Source of the DNA: Paenibacillus guangzhouensis
GTDB taxonomy: Bacteria; Bacillota; Bacilli; Paenibacillales; Paenibacillaceae
Length of the DNA stretch: 64,000 bases
Direction: 5' to 3'
NCBI RefSeq assembly: GCF_009363075.1
Contig: NZ_CP045293.1
Span: forward strand, 5,553,501 to 5,617,500
Shown: piece after piece, positions 46,427 to 54,978 of the stretch
Numbering within the stretch: the stretch's first letter is position 1
Layout: the number at the start of each line of letters is the position of its first letter
Notes under the pieces: model-generated
Seen by the model: only the letters and a program-made list of their open reading frames with translations
What the model was told of the DNA's origin: nothing
Databases searched by the model: none
Made by a program: the position numbers and the translations under genes

Positions 46427-46891
46427 ATGAATGCTAGCTGGCAAAAGCAGCTGGATGAGCACCGCGGGAAGCGTAAGGAAGAAATCATTGAATGAGCGGC
46501 GGAGGCATTGTTCATGGAACAAGAGCTCACGAAAGTGACGATGAAGGATATAGCGGGCTGCAGAAGTTCCGTACCATGTTCGAGCATCTGCTGGATCGTT
46601 TTGATGCGAACACAGATCAGAACCGATTCGTCGGCATGTTCGATTTTATGTTCCGCGACAGGGCGAGCTCCATTCGCCGAATGGTTGGAGGAAGGTCAAC
46701 GCGACGGCTCGATTCGCCAAGACCTACAGGTCGAGGTATGCACAGCGATGATTAGTAACGTGATGAATGCAACGATTCAGCGCATTGCAATTCGCGGCGA
46801 TATTCTGCATTAAGATCAGCGCGTCGATCCGGCGTTAGTACTGCGTGAAATGACAACGATGATCCTCGCTTACTTACAACCGAATGGATAG
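46427..46891 (+). pseudogene. Broken TetR-family regulator gene
   Basis: A good start (GAGGGGAAGG before ATG 46427) leads into MNASWQKQLDEHRGKRKEEIIE and then TGA at 46493. The same frame continues AAEALFMEQELTKVTMKDIAG, which is the beginning of a TetR helix-turn-helix. The recognition helix is then lost by an internal deletion. LQKFRTMFEHLLDRFD..FVGMFDFMFRD continues in a second frame, then WLEEGQRDGSIRQDLQ..VCTAMISNVMNATIQRIA in a third, with another in-frame TAA before VLREMTTMILAYLQPNG. At least one nonsense change, frameshifts and a deletion show that it is inactive. Confidence 0.85.
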
Positions 46892-46914
46892 GACATGGAA
46901 CGTAATTTAATTGG

Positions 46915-46982
46915 ACACTCCTGATTCAGCTAAATAGCTCGTAGAATCCTATGGATTTTACGGGCTATTTATTTTGGAGTGT
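46915..46982. repeat. Long imperfect inverted repeat upstream of the PTS gene
   Basis: An 18-bp stem (46932-46949 with 46953-46970, 3-nt loop) is enclosed by ACACTCC (46915-46921) and GGAGTGT (46976-46982). It could be a terminator, a PTS leader hairpin or a small MITE-like palindrome. The T tract is weak. Confidence 0.65.
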
Positions 46983-47070
46983 TTGGATAATTATTCATAT
47001 ACAGGAAATGATAACTTCGAAATTCCAACAAGCGGTACAGACGGCTAATTGTAAAAGTGAGGTTAATGGG

Positions 47071-48657
47071 ATGTTCAAGAATATTTTCGGAGTACTTCAA
47101 AAAGTCGGTAAAGCACTGATGCTTCCGGTAGCCATCTTGCCAGCTGCGGGGATCTTGCTTGCACTGGGAAATGTATTGCATAATCCGTCATTGCTGGAAT
47201 GGATTCCTGCCCTTGATAATGATACTGTTCGAGGGGTTTCAGCTGTTATGGAGCAGGCGGGGGGCATCATATTCGATAATTTATCATTGCTGTTCGCGGT
47301 GGGGGTCGCTATTGGCCTTGCTGGCGGCGATGGTGTTGCCGGTTTAGCGGCGATTATTGGATATCTCGTGATGAATGTGACGATGAAACTCATTATTGGT
47401 ATCACACCGGAAATGGTCGCCACGAATTTGTCGTATGCCAACGTGCTCGGGATTAGTACGCTGCAGACCGGGGTATTCGGAGGAATCATCGTCGGCATAC
47501 TGGCAGCAGTGCTGTATAAGAGGTTCTTTACGATTGAGCTTCCTTCCTATTTGGGATTTTTTGCAGGTAAACGATTTGTTCCGATTATAACGGCGGCATC
47601 CTCTCTGATTCTCGGGATCATTATGGTATTCGTATGGCCACCGATTCAAGGCGGCTTGAATGCATTCTCGCACAGTATGATTGATAAAAATCAGACTTTA
47701 GCGGCATTCGTATTTGGGGTCATTGAACGGTCGCTCATTCCTTTTGGATTGCACCACATTTTCTATTCGCCGTTCTGGTTCGAGTTCGGTCAATATGTAA
47801 ATAAAGCCGGGGAACTCGTCCGCGGGGATCAGAAGATCTTCTTCGCCCAACTAGCGGACGGTGTGAACTTAACAGCAGGTACGTTCATGGTCGGGAAATT
47901 CCCGTTCATGATGTTCGGATTACCAGCAGCCGCGTTAGCGATGTACCATGAAGCAAGGCCTGAGCATAAGAAATTGGTAGCCGGGATGATGGGCTCCGCA
48001 GCACTAACGTCCTTCCTGACAGGAATTACGGAACCGTTAGAGTTCTCCTTCTTATTCGTTGCACCTCTTCTTTTTGCGGTACACGCGTTATTTGCCGGGT
48101 TGTCGTTCATGACGATGCAATTGTTGAATGTGAAAATAGGGATGACCTTCTCGGGCGGCGTCATCGACTTTTTGCTGTTTGGTGTGCTGCCGAATCGTAC
48201 GCGCTGGTGGTTAGTTATCGTGGTTGGTCTTATACTGGCGGTCATTTATTATTTTGGCTTCCGGTTTGCAATTCGTGCCTTTAATCTAAGAACTCCAGGC
48301 AGAGAAGAAGTTACCCGAGACAGAGCAGCGGTTAGTGCGAAGGATGCGGATGAACTGCCCCGCAATATTCTGACAGCACTCGGCGGTCAAGAGAACATCA
48401 CGTCGCTAGATGCATGTATTACGCGGCTGCGCGTAACTGTGAAGAACTCAGCAGGTGTAAATAAAAGTCAGTTGAAGGAGCTGGGAGCTTCTGGCGTATT
48501 AGAGGTCGGAAATAATATTCAAGCGATTTTCGGTCCGAAATCGGACATCCTGAAGACAAAAATTAGTGAGATCATTACACGAGACAGTATGGAGCTCGAA
48601 GCATCGAAGGATGTTGTGAAGGATAAGGATACAGAGAAGCCTAGCGATAAAGAATAG
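47071..48657 (+). CDS. PTS glucose/glucoside-type EIICB component
   Basis: A 528-residue sugar permease-phosphotransferase. EIIC (about 1-400) begins [29 protein letters not shown] and has the glucose-family substrate motif [20 protein letters not shown] (about 430-510) carries the phosphorylated Cys in [13 protein letters not shown]. There is no EIIA domain, so an external EIIAGlc is needed. The start at 47071 follows GAGG with 8-nt spacing. The Glu/Lys/Asp-rich C-terminal tail is low-complexity. A GH3 fragment follows, which suggests that the locus once paired import with a glycosidase. GlcNAc or glucose are both possible substrates. Confidence 0.88.
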   Translation: MFKNIFGVLQKVGKALMLPVAILPAAGILLALGNVLHNPSLLEWIPALDNDTVRGVSAVMEQAGGIIFDNLSLLFAVGVAIGLAGGDGVAGLAAIIGYLVMNVTMKLIIGITPEMVATNLSYANVLGISTLQTGVFGGIIVGILAAVLYKRFFTIELPSYLGFFAGKRFVPIITAASSLILGIIMVFVWPPIQGGLNAFSHSMIDKNQTLAAFVFGVIERSLIPFGLHHIFYSPFWFEFGQYVNKAGELVRGDQKIFFAQLADGVNLTAGTFMVGKFPFMMFGLPAAALAMYHEARPEHKKLVAGMMGSAALTSFLTGITEPLEFSFLFVAPLLFAVHALFAGLSFMTMQLLNVKIGMTFSGGVIDFLLFGVLPNRTRWWLVIVVGLILAVIYYFGFRFAIRAFNLRTPGREEVTRDRAAVSAKDADELPRNILTALGGQENITSLDACITRLRVTVKNSAGVNKSQLKELGASGVLEVGNNIQAIFGPKSDILKTKISEIITRDSMELEASKDVVKDKDTEKPSDKE

Positions 48658-48702
48658 TACGTACCAAAGAGCAGCATTTGCCAAGTGACCAGGTTGAAAA
48701 GT

Positions 48703-48744
48703 AAAAGAGTTGAGCAGAAATAATCCCCGCTCAACTCTTTTTTT
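48703..48744 (+). terminator. Terminator after the PTS gene
   Basis: A 13-bp stem (48703-48715 with 48729-48741) is followed by a T run. Confidence 0.88.
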
Positions 48745-48767
48745 ACAAAAAGCTAACAAGCCGTTAG

Positions 48768-49154
48768 GGCTTCGAGGTAACGGTGTTTGAGCAGGATACG
48801 AATCTGTATGCGGCCTTTATGGAGGGAGCGGGAGCGGTCCGGCAGAGAGCGGACTTGGTGATCTATGCTGCCAATCTCCCAAGTGCTAACCTGAAGCCTA
48901 CGCTTCGCTTAGAGTGGTCGGAGCCTTTTGGTGAGAATCTACCCTGGTTCCTGCACGAGCTGCCAACCGTATTCGTATCCTTCGCGAACCCGTACCAGCT
49001 GTATGATCTTCCGAGGGTGCCGGTCTATGTGAATGCATACTTAGCCAGCGAACATACGGTAAGGGCTGTCGTGACTAAGCTTGTCGGAGCGTCCAGCTTC
49101 GAAGGCAGCAGTCCCGTTGATCCTTTCTGTGGCAGCTGGGATGCTTGGTTCTAA
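48768..49154 (+). pseudogene. C-terminal remnant of a GH3 beta-glycosidase (NagZ-like)
   Basis: The frame gives GFEVTVFEQDTNLYAAFMEGAG.. and ends in LPTVFVSFANPYQLYDLPRVPVYVNAYLASEHTVRAVVTKLVG..SPVDPFCGSWDAWF, the typical end of the GH3 C-terminal domain. It is open only back to a TAG at 48765, and the whole catalytic (alpha/beta)8 domain with its nucleophile is missing. The PTS terminator lies directly upstream. A GTG at 48783 has no clear ribosome site. It is a deletion remnant, and I expect no activity. Confidence 0.75.
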
Positions 49155-49169
49155 CCTAGCGCATAAAAA

Positions 49170-49207
49170 AAACGACCTTCCCTAGATTCATCTAGAGAAG
49201 GTCGTTT
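49170..49207. terminator. Bidirectional terminator after fbaA
   Basis: AAACGACCTTC / GAAGGTCGTTT with an inner CTAGA..TCTAG stem and A/T tracts on both sides. Confidence 0.88.
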
Positions 49208-49239
49208 ATTTATCGCAATGCTTGTCCTAAGAGCTAAGC

Positions 49240-50097
49240 TTACGCTTTGTTCGAAGAACCGAACTCGCGGATTTTACCGATAACTGTTGCTTTGATCGCA
49301 TCGCGACCTGGAACGATATATTTACGAGGATCGAATGCTTCGCTGTCTGCTGCAAGAACTTCACGAACTTTTTTGGAGAACGCGATTTGGTTCTCTGTGT
49401 TTACGTTGATTTTTGCAGTACCCAAGGAGATAGATTTCTTGATTTGATCTGTAGGAATACCTGTTCCACCATGAAGAACCAATGGAAGTTGAGTCGATTT
49501 GCAGATCTCTTCCATTTCTTTGAATCCAAGTTTTGGTTCGCCTTTGTAAGGACCATGAACAGAACCAAGAGCTGGAGCTAGGCAATCGATGCCTGTCAAT
49601 TTAACAAGCTCTGCACACTCAGCTGGGTCAGCGTAGATTACGCCATCAGCAACAACATCGTCTTCTTGTCCGCCAACTGTACCAAGCTCAGCTTCTACAG
49701 ATACGCCTTTGCTGTGTGCATATTCAACAACTTTTTTCGTTGTTTCAACGTTCTCAGCAAATGGATGATGCGAAGCATCGATCATAACGGATGTGAAGCC
49801 AGCATCGATTGCAGCTTTACATTTGTCGAAGCTTGAACCATGGTCCAAGTGGATTGCAACTGGAACAGTGATTTTCATTTCTTCGATTAGTGCTGCAGTC
49901 ATTGCAGTAACAACTTTGAATCCGCCCATATGACGAGCTGCGCCTTCAGATACACCAAGGATAACTGGAGATTTCTCTTCTTCTGCTGCAGCTAGGATCG
50001 CCTGCGTCCACTCCAAGTTATTGATGTTGAATTGACCAACCGCATAGCCTTCTTTAAGCGCTTTGACTAGCATGTCTTTCATTGATACTAATGGCAT
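49240..50097 (-). CDS. fbaA: Fructose-1,6-bisphosphate aldolase, class II
   Basis: A 285-residue zinc aldolase of glycolysis and gluconeogenesis. Motifs are [15 protein letters not shown], the catalytic Asp and first Zn ligand in [41 protein letters not shown] and [10 protein letters not shown]. The length fits FbaA of Bacillales. AGGAGG precedes the ATG at good distance. Codon choice differs visibly from the neighbours (more T- and A-ending codons such as GTT, GCA, ACT), as expected for a very highly expressed gene. It is a single unit with bidirectional terminator. Confidence 0.95.
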   Translation of the reverse strand: MPLVSMKDMLVKALKEGYAVGQFNINNLEWTQAILAAAEEEKSPVILGVSEGAARHMGGFKVVTAMTAALIEEMKITVPVAIHLDHGSSFDKCKAAIDAGFTSVMIDASHHPFAENVETTKKVVEYAHSKGVSVEAELGTVGGQEDDVVADGVIYADPAECAELVKLTGIDCLAPALGSVHGPYKGEPKLGFKEMEEICKSTQLPLVLHGGTGIPTDQIKKSISLGTAKINVNTENQIAFSKKVREVLAADSEAFDPRKYIVPGRDAIKATVIGKIREFGSSNKA

Positions 50098-50319
50098 GAT
50101 AAATCCTCCTAAGTATGGTTCTTTTTACTGTTAAGGGTTCCTCGCCAGATGAAGCGCGTGGCAAGAAATGCAGCCGTAAGCAATACTCTCCGCTACAGAA
50201 TAACAGCATGTCGCTTAAGTTAATATTAATTAACTCACGCATATTAATTTTTATTTTACCATAAATGAATCAATTTCATAATAGATAGTCGTAAACAAGT
50301 GAACCAATAGCGTAGACAA

Positions 50320-50991
50320 TTATTCAGATTTCAGCGTAGAAGCATCATTTTCGGGTGATATTTTTTGATGGAACATGCAATACACAGATAAATTGTCGAA
50401 TTGAGTCTCCTTGTTTAAAGTAAATCCAAATCGCTGGTACAAATGAACATTTTCCTTATTTTCGGTATCCAGAGCGATGCCACACGAATTTTTGTCTGCA
50501 TTTACCGTATCCAACAAATGCTGCAGCATCACTCTGCCAATGCCTTTACCCTGCGCTTCTGGCTGAACTCCAATCATAATGAGATAGTGATGTGTAACGG
50601 AAGGAGCCGCCGATCTTGTAACGTGCATATAGGAATTAAGGAGATTCACAGCTCGTGTGGATATTTGGAACAATAAAGGAATCAACCGCATGGTTAAAAA
50701 TAAGACTCCGCTCACGTTAGGTCTCCTTGTTGGTGGCTTCTCAACGAGGTAAGTGCCAAGCAAGCGTTCATTTTCAAAAACACCCCATACCTCCTCTTCA
50801 TGGAACAGAAGGCTTTTATCGAACAAAAAAGAGACAAAAGCTTCGACGCGTCCTCTTGCTCTACGGTCTTGTTCGGAATCACCAAATATATGCAGGAATA
50901 AAGGATCCCGGGCAAAAGCCCTACGCATGAGGGTCACGAATAAGGGTTTATCCGACTTGGTTAGCTTGGATACGCTGTAGGGGCCGCTCAT
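50320..50991 (-). CDS. GNAT-family N-acetyltransferase
   Basis: A 223-residue acetyltransferase. The acetyl-CoA motif A is IMIGVQPEAQGKGIGRVMLQHLL, and motif B is IALDTENKENVHLYQRFGF. The N-terminal 120 residues are longer than in minimal GNATs and include LLGTYLVEKPPTRRPNVSG. It starts inside the stop codon of the upstream membrane-protein gene (ATGA overlap), so the two are co-translated. It resembles GNATs that modify small amines, but the substrate is unknown. The pair is divergent from a TetR gene. Confidence 0.88.
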   Translation of the reverse strand: MSGPYSVSKLTKSDKPLFVTLMRRAFARDPLFLHIFGDSEQDRRARGRVEAFVSFLFDKSLLFHEEEVWGVFENERLLGTYLVEKPPTRRPNVSGVLFLTMRLIPLLFQISTRAVNLLNSYMHVTRSAAPSVTHHYLIMIGVQPEAQGKGIGRVMLQHLLDTVNADKNSCGIALDTENKENVHLYQRFGFTLNKETQFDNLSVYCMFHQKISPENDASTLKSE

Positions 50992-51557
50992 GTCTCGTCA
51001 CCGGCAGGATGCTGTGCAATGCCATAATGATCCACAGCGAAGCTATACAACACTTTAAGCAGAAATAACAGGCTGATGGTCAACATATAGGGCTGCATAC
51101 TTGGAAGCAGCGGGATGCCACCGAGGCCCATAGACAAGAGGATTCCTGCGACAAAACGTTGTGAAGCCTTTCCGATAAGCGCGTTCACGATAAATGCCCC
51201 TGCAATCGTATATGCCCACACCCCGATCGCATGCCAAATGTTCGTATTTAATAAAAGCGCAACAATCACGATGTGAAAGTGTATCGCAATGAATACGATG
51301 CGATTCGTTCTTCGCGACGCATAAAAGTTGCTGGTTGAGGCCGTAAAATTGGCTACACATCCGGCAAAAATATCGAAAATCAATAATAACGCCAGGGCGC
51401 TCCGCCATAGGGGTAAATCATCCGTAAGATCAGGGAAGATCACATATAAAGCCGTTGTTAGCAGCCCGCCAAAAAGCAGTATGGACACGATGGAGCCGAT
51501 TGACTGCTGCTCGCCAAAAACATCATGCAAAAATGAAGGAATCCGTATTTGTGTCAT
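50988..51557 (-). CDS. Five-helix membrane protein of unknown function
   Basis: A 189-residue protein with hydrophobic segments at about 21-42, 51-70, 84-102, 107-128 and 130-180. The loop TASTSNFYASRRTNRI is positively charged and lies between helices 2 and 3. I do not recognise the family. TAGGAG precedes the ATG by 10 nt. It overlaps the following GNAT gene by ATGA and is divergent from a TetR regulator, which likely controls both. Membrane protein plus acetyltransferase suggests a small stress or modification module, but no function can be stated. Confidence 0.78.
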   Translation of the reverse strand: MTQIRIPSFLHDVFGEQQSIGSIVSILLFGGLLTTALYVIFPDLTDDLPLWRSALALLLIFDIFAGCVANFTASTSNFYASRRTNRIVFIAIHFHIVIVALLLNTNIWHAIGVWAYTIAGAFIVNALIGKASQRFVAGILLSMGLGGIPLLPSMQPYMLTISLLFLLKVLYSFAVDHYGIAQHPAGDET

Positions 51558-51590
51558 TGCACATTACTCCTATCATCATTTTATAGTTAT

Positions 51591-51614
51591 GTAGTACTAA
51601 TGTAAAATTACTAC
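51591..51614. promoter_or_regulatory. Candidate TetR operator
   Basis: GTAGTA-N12-TACTAC is an inverted repeat in the middle of the divergent promoter region between the membrane-protein/GNAT operon and the tetR gene. Confidence 0.45.
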
Positions 51615-51717
51615 AAAATTATTATATGCGAGTAATTTCGAAAATACAATAGATTTGTACTTGATTTATTGAATTACTCTAAAACTTAAGCTACACTACA
51701 AATATGAGGTGAGCTAA

Positions 51718-52305
51718 ATGAACGGTTTTGAACGACGAAAACAGAAAAAACTCGAGCAAATCTATCGTGTGTCATTTGAATTATTTTCAAAATTCGGATT
51801 CCAGAAGGTTAGTGTGAATGAGATCGCTCAACTGGCCAAGGTTTCCCCGGCAACGATATATAACTATTTCGGGACTAAAGAACAGCTCTATACAGATATG
51901 CTAATGAATTGGATGGACAAGCAGTTAGAGCAGTATGAGCGCATTCTTGATTCAGAACTTTCCTTTCCTGAGAAGACCAGGGAAATCATGCTACTCGAGG
52001 CCAATAACTTACAAATCATATCCGATGAATTTTCCAGAGTCTCTGAGCTAGGTGGATGGGTGCAAACGATGGAGAGCTATAACGAGCAGAAAATTATCCA
52101 ATTTTTTGCGAAGTATGTCGCGATGGGGAAACAAGAGGGGTATATTCATAGAGGGCAGACAGACGAGGTAACGATGCTGTATTTTACGATGTACAAGAAT
52201 GAGCTGGGTCGGTATTGGCAAGAGGAGGATCAAGAGCATAAATCTCGGAGTATGGATCAATTGATGCAGTTGTTTTTTTATGGACTGGTCGGAAAAACAG
52301 AATAA
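51718..52305 (+). CDS. TetR-family transcriptional regulator
   Basis: A 195-residue regulator with the helix-turn-helix FELFSKFGFQKVSVNEIAQLAKVSPATIYNYFGTKEQLYTDML and a variable helical C-terminal ligand domain. GAGGTGA precedes the ATG. It is divergent from the membrane protein/GNAT operon, and a GTAGTA/TACTAC dyad lies between them, so it is probably the local repressor and autoregulated. The ligand is unknown. Confidence 0.9.
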   Translation: MNGFERRKQKKLEQIYRVSFELFSKFGFQKVSVNEIAQLAKVSPATIYNYFGTKEQLYTDMLMNWMDKQLEQYERILDSELSFPEKTREIMLLEANNLQIISDEFSRVSELGGWVQTMESYNEQKIIQFFAKYVAMGKQEGYIHRGQTDEVTMLYFTMYKNELGRYWQEEDQEHKSRSMDQLMQLFFYGLVGKTE

Positions 52306-52390
52306 ACTTGCAGCATCTTCCAGTTTGGTATCATATCAACCCGGATGGCAGATCAACACGCCTTATCGCAGGGAATATTCAGACAAATAA

Positions 52391-52426
52391 AGCCTTCATG
52401 ACGGTTAAATGTCATGGAGGCTCTTT
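52391..52426 (+). terminator. Terminator after tetR
   Basis: AGCCTTCATGAC pairs with GTCATGGAGGCT (one wobble) and is followed by CTTTTG. It lies between convergent genes. Confidence 0.8.
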
Positions 52427-52444
52427 TGTGTTTCTATTTTCTCT

Positions 52445-53350
52445 TTAGTATGATGCATTTGCGCTATATTTATCATCCAATAATGCAAGGAACCGCTTGG
52501 TCGCAGGGGATAGATGCTTGCTCCGGTGATAGACATAGCAGATGCCGCGCTTGAAGGTGACGCCTTCGATCGGTACTTTGACCAAGAGTCCATGCTTCAC
52601 TTCCTGCTCAATCGCGAAGCTTGAGATCATCGCGACCCCCAGTTCATGAATGACGCCTTGTTTGATGCCTTCGAGATTGCTAATCTCGAGATACTTTGGC
52701 GGCGAGAATCCCAGTTCCTTGAATTCCTCCTCCAAATAGCTGCGCGTGGCGGACTTATCGGGTTTAATGATTAGCGTCTCGTCGACCAAGTCCTCGAACG
52801 TACAAGACGTTTTGCTCGCCAGCGGGTGTAAGGGCGGGACAACCAGGACAAGCTCATCTTGATAGAACGTCTTGCGCTGATACCGCGATTCGTCGACCAT
52901 GACCCGGTCCGAGATGATGAGGAATTCGACTTTATTGGATTCGAGCAGGTGGGTTAAAGCGCTGGAAGACGTGATGTTCATGTTAATTTTGATATCGGGA
53001 AAAGAACGCGAATAATCACGTAGCAGCTTCGGCAGCAAATAGACCCCGACGAAATTACTCGCGCCAAACGACAGTGTGCCGTAGGATAAGTCCTCCAGCT
53101 GCCGGATATGATCCTTGGCGGTATGCAGCAGATTGATGATCTGCTCGGCATACGGCTTGAACGCCTCGCCTTGCTTCGTCAGGTACAGCTTCTTGCCGAT
53201 ACGATCGAATAGGGGCACGCCGAGATCCTCTTCAATGCTCTGCACTTGCATGCTCACCGATGGCTGGGAGCAGTAGAGCCGCTCGGCTGCTTCCGTGAAG
53301 TTCAAGCATTCGGTTAGGGTGATGAAGGTCTGCAATTTATTGATATTCAT
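52445..53350 (-). CDS. LysR-family transcriptional regulator
   Basis: A 301-residue LysR protein with the N-terminal helix-turn-helix MNINKLQTFITLTECLNFTEAAERLYCSQPSVSMQVQSIEEDLGVPLFDR and an effector domain starting at about 88 (GTLSFGASNFVGVYLLPKLLRDY). The start at 53350 follows GAGAGGA; the longer frame to 53506 would run through the divergent promoter. It is divergent from an anion transporter and an ApgM-like enzyme. A perfect ATAAC-N5-GTTAT box just upstream of their promoter indicates direct control. Confidence 0.9.
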   Translation of the reverse strand: MNINKLQTFITLTECLNFTEAAERLYCSQPSVSMQVQSIEEDLGVPLFDRIGKKLYLTKQGEAFKPYAEQIINLLHTAKDHIRQLEDLSYGTLSFGASNFVGVYLLPKLLRDYSRSFPDIKINMNITSSSALTHLLESNKVEFLIISDRVMVDESRYQRKTFYQDELVLVVPPLHPLASKTSCTFEDLVDETLIIKPDKSATRSYLEEEFKELGFSPPKYLEISNLEGIKQGVIHELGVAMISSFAIEQEVKHGLLVKVPIEGVTFKRGICYVYHRSKHLSPATKRFLALLDDKYSANASY

Positions 53351-53374
53351 CGATCTGACTCCTCTCAATGAACT

Positions 53375-53389
53375 ATAACGATCTGTTAT
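53375..53389. promoter_or_regulatory. LysR-type binding site (T-N11-A)
   Basis: ATAAC-GATCT-GTTAT is a perfect 15-bp LysR-type box. It sits directly upstream of the promoter at 53394-53422, the position expected for activation of the transporter operon and for autoregulation of the divergent lysR. Confidence 0.65.
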
Positions 53390-53393
53390 GATA

Positions 53394-53422
53394 ATCACAA
53401 ATAAATCAAATTGTATTATAAT
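53394..53422 (+). promoter_or_regulatory. Promoter of the anion transporter operon
   Basis: ATCACA-N17-TATAAT has a perfect -10 and a poor -35, which suits an activator-dependent promoter with the LysR box just upstream. Confidence 0.55.
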
Positions 53423-53478
53423 CCATGATTTCATAAAATGAAAGCGGTAACACATACAAGGTTGAGGAGGATGGGGAG

Positions 53479-54948
53479 ATGACCGAGGTTTCACCGAAGG
53501 AGCCATCTGTCAAGAAGAAGAGCAAGATTGAGACCGCCATGAAAAGGTTAGGGATTCCGCTTGCTGTCATTATCGCGCTATTATTGTTTTTCATGCCGAC
53601 CCCTGAGGGGATGAGCCTGGAAGCGCAGCGTTCCATTGCGATATTTACGGGTGCGCTGATTCTATGGATCACAACGCCAATTCCGATTTATTTGACATCG
53701 ATTATAGCGATTCTATTGCTTCCGCTCGTGGGAGCGGTGGAAGATCAAGAGGTTGCCTTCGGCACATTAGGGTTCGATGTCATCTGGTTGATGGTGGCTG
53801 CCTTCATTCTGACAGCTGCGATGATTAAGTCGAATCTGGGCCGGCGATTATCCTTATGGATGGTTACGCAGTTCGGGAAGACGCCGAAGAAGACCTTATT
53901 TCTATTGATCGTCATTAACTTCATACTCGCCTTCTTCGTGCCGTCGACGACGGCAAGGGCGACGCTGATGGTGCCGATTTGTCTTATTCTGCTCGAAGTG
54001 TATAAGGCGCTGCCGGGAGAGAGCAACCTGGGACGCGTGATGATGCTGCAGGGCGTTCAAGCAGATGCGCTCGCGACATCTGGGGTCATGACGGCAACGT
54101 CCGGGAATATTATTGCGGTAGGGTTCATTAATGAACAGGCTGGCGGTCATATCGGGTATATGGACTGGCTGCTCGCGTCGATGCCAACGGCGATCATTAC
54201 GATGATCCTGACGTTCTTCATCGGCTTGAAGCTGTTCCCGCTCAAGAGCGGATCAAGTTTCGAGAACGCGAGGGATACGCTGAAGGAAGAGCTAAAGAAG
54301 CTTGGCAAGTTCTCCGTCGACGAGAAGAAGGCGCTCGCGATCTTCGTCTTCACCGTCCTGTTATGGGCAACAGGCGATTACCACAAGGCGTGGTTCGGCT
54401 TCGAATTAAGTACGGAGCAGACAGCTGTGCTGGGCGCACTCTTATGTCTGCTGCCCCGCATCGGACTGCTCACTTGGAAAGAGACAAATATCAAGTGGGA
54501 GCTCATGATTTTTGCCGCGGGTGCGTACGCGGTCGGGAATGCGCTGGATAAATCCAAAGGCGCGGAGTGGATTATTAATAAAGTGGTTATGGGTCTAGGG
54601 ATGGAGCATATGAACCATACACTAGTCGTGATCGTCGTTATTTTCCTCAGTATGTACAGTCACTTGATCTTTACGAGTAAAACGGTACGGGTTACGATTC
54701 TCATACCGGCATTTATCGCGCTGGCCAAGACGCTCGGGATGGACCCGGTGCCGCTGGCTCTCGCAGCCGCGATGACGATGACGTATACGATTACGCTGCC
54801 GCCGCACTCGAAGGTGAATACGATCTATTTCGGAACCGGTTATTTCTCCGTCTTGGATCAAGTGAAATATGCGATTGTGACCTGCTTCATCGGGGCATGC
54901 GTCATCAGCTTGGCTGTCTTTACTTGGTTTAAAGTGATTGGAATATAG
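53479..54948 (+). CDS. DASS/SLC13-family anion:Na+ symporter
   Basis: A 489-residue, 11- to 12-helix transporter of the divalent anion symporter family. Visible features are SIAIFTGALILWITTPIPIYLTSI, the first substrate loop FVPSTTARATLMVPI, MTATSGNIIAVGFI, the second loop FTSKTVRVTILIPAF and LPPHSKVNTIYFGTGYFSVLDQ. The family imports dicarboxylates, tricarboxylates, sulfate or phosphate-bearing acids. GAGGAGG lies before the ATG. It is followed after 30 bp by an ApgM-like enzyme in the same direction, so the imported anion may be that enzyme's substrate (inference). Confidence 0.9.
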   Translation: MTEVSPKEPSVKKKSKIETAMKRLGIPLAVIIALLLFFMPTPEGMSLEAQRSIAIFTGALILWITTPIPIYLTSIIAILLLPLVGAVEDQEVAFGTLGFDVIWLMVAAFILTAAMIKSNLGRRLSLWMVTQFGKTPKKTLFLLIVINFILAFFVPSTTARATLMVPICLILLEVYKALPGESNLGRVMMLQGVQADALATSGVMTATSGNIIAVGFINEQAGGHIGYMDWLLASMPTAIITMILTFFIGLKLFPLKSGSSFENARDTLKEELKKLGKFSVDEKKALAIFVFTVLLWATGDYHKAWFGFELSTEQTAVLGALLCLLPRIGLLTWKETNIKWELMIFAAGAYAVGNALDKSKGAEWIINKVVMGLGMEHMNHTLVVIVVIFLSMYSHLIFTSKTVRVTILIPAFIALAKTLGMDPVPLALAAAMTMTYTITLPPHSKVNTIYFGTGYFSVLDQVKYAIVTCFIGACVISLAVFTWFKVIGI

Positions 54949-54978
54949 ATAGAGGTCATAGGAGTATAGGAGGCGACC

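Noticed and set aside
46892-47070. GlcT-type antiterminator in the leader of the PTS gene
   Set aside because: A long hairpin is present, but I cannot recognise an RAT sequence overlapping it. It is kept only as a repeat.
50218-50235. AGTTAAT-N4-ATTAACT inverted repeat upstream of fbaA
   Set aside because: It is entirely AT-rich, in an AT-rich promoter region, and likely to occur by chance.
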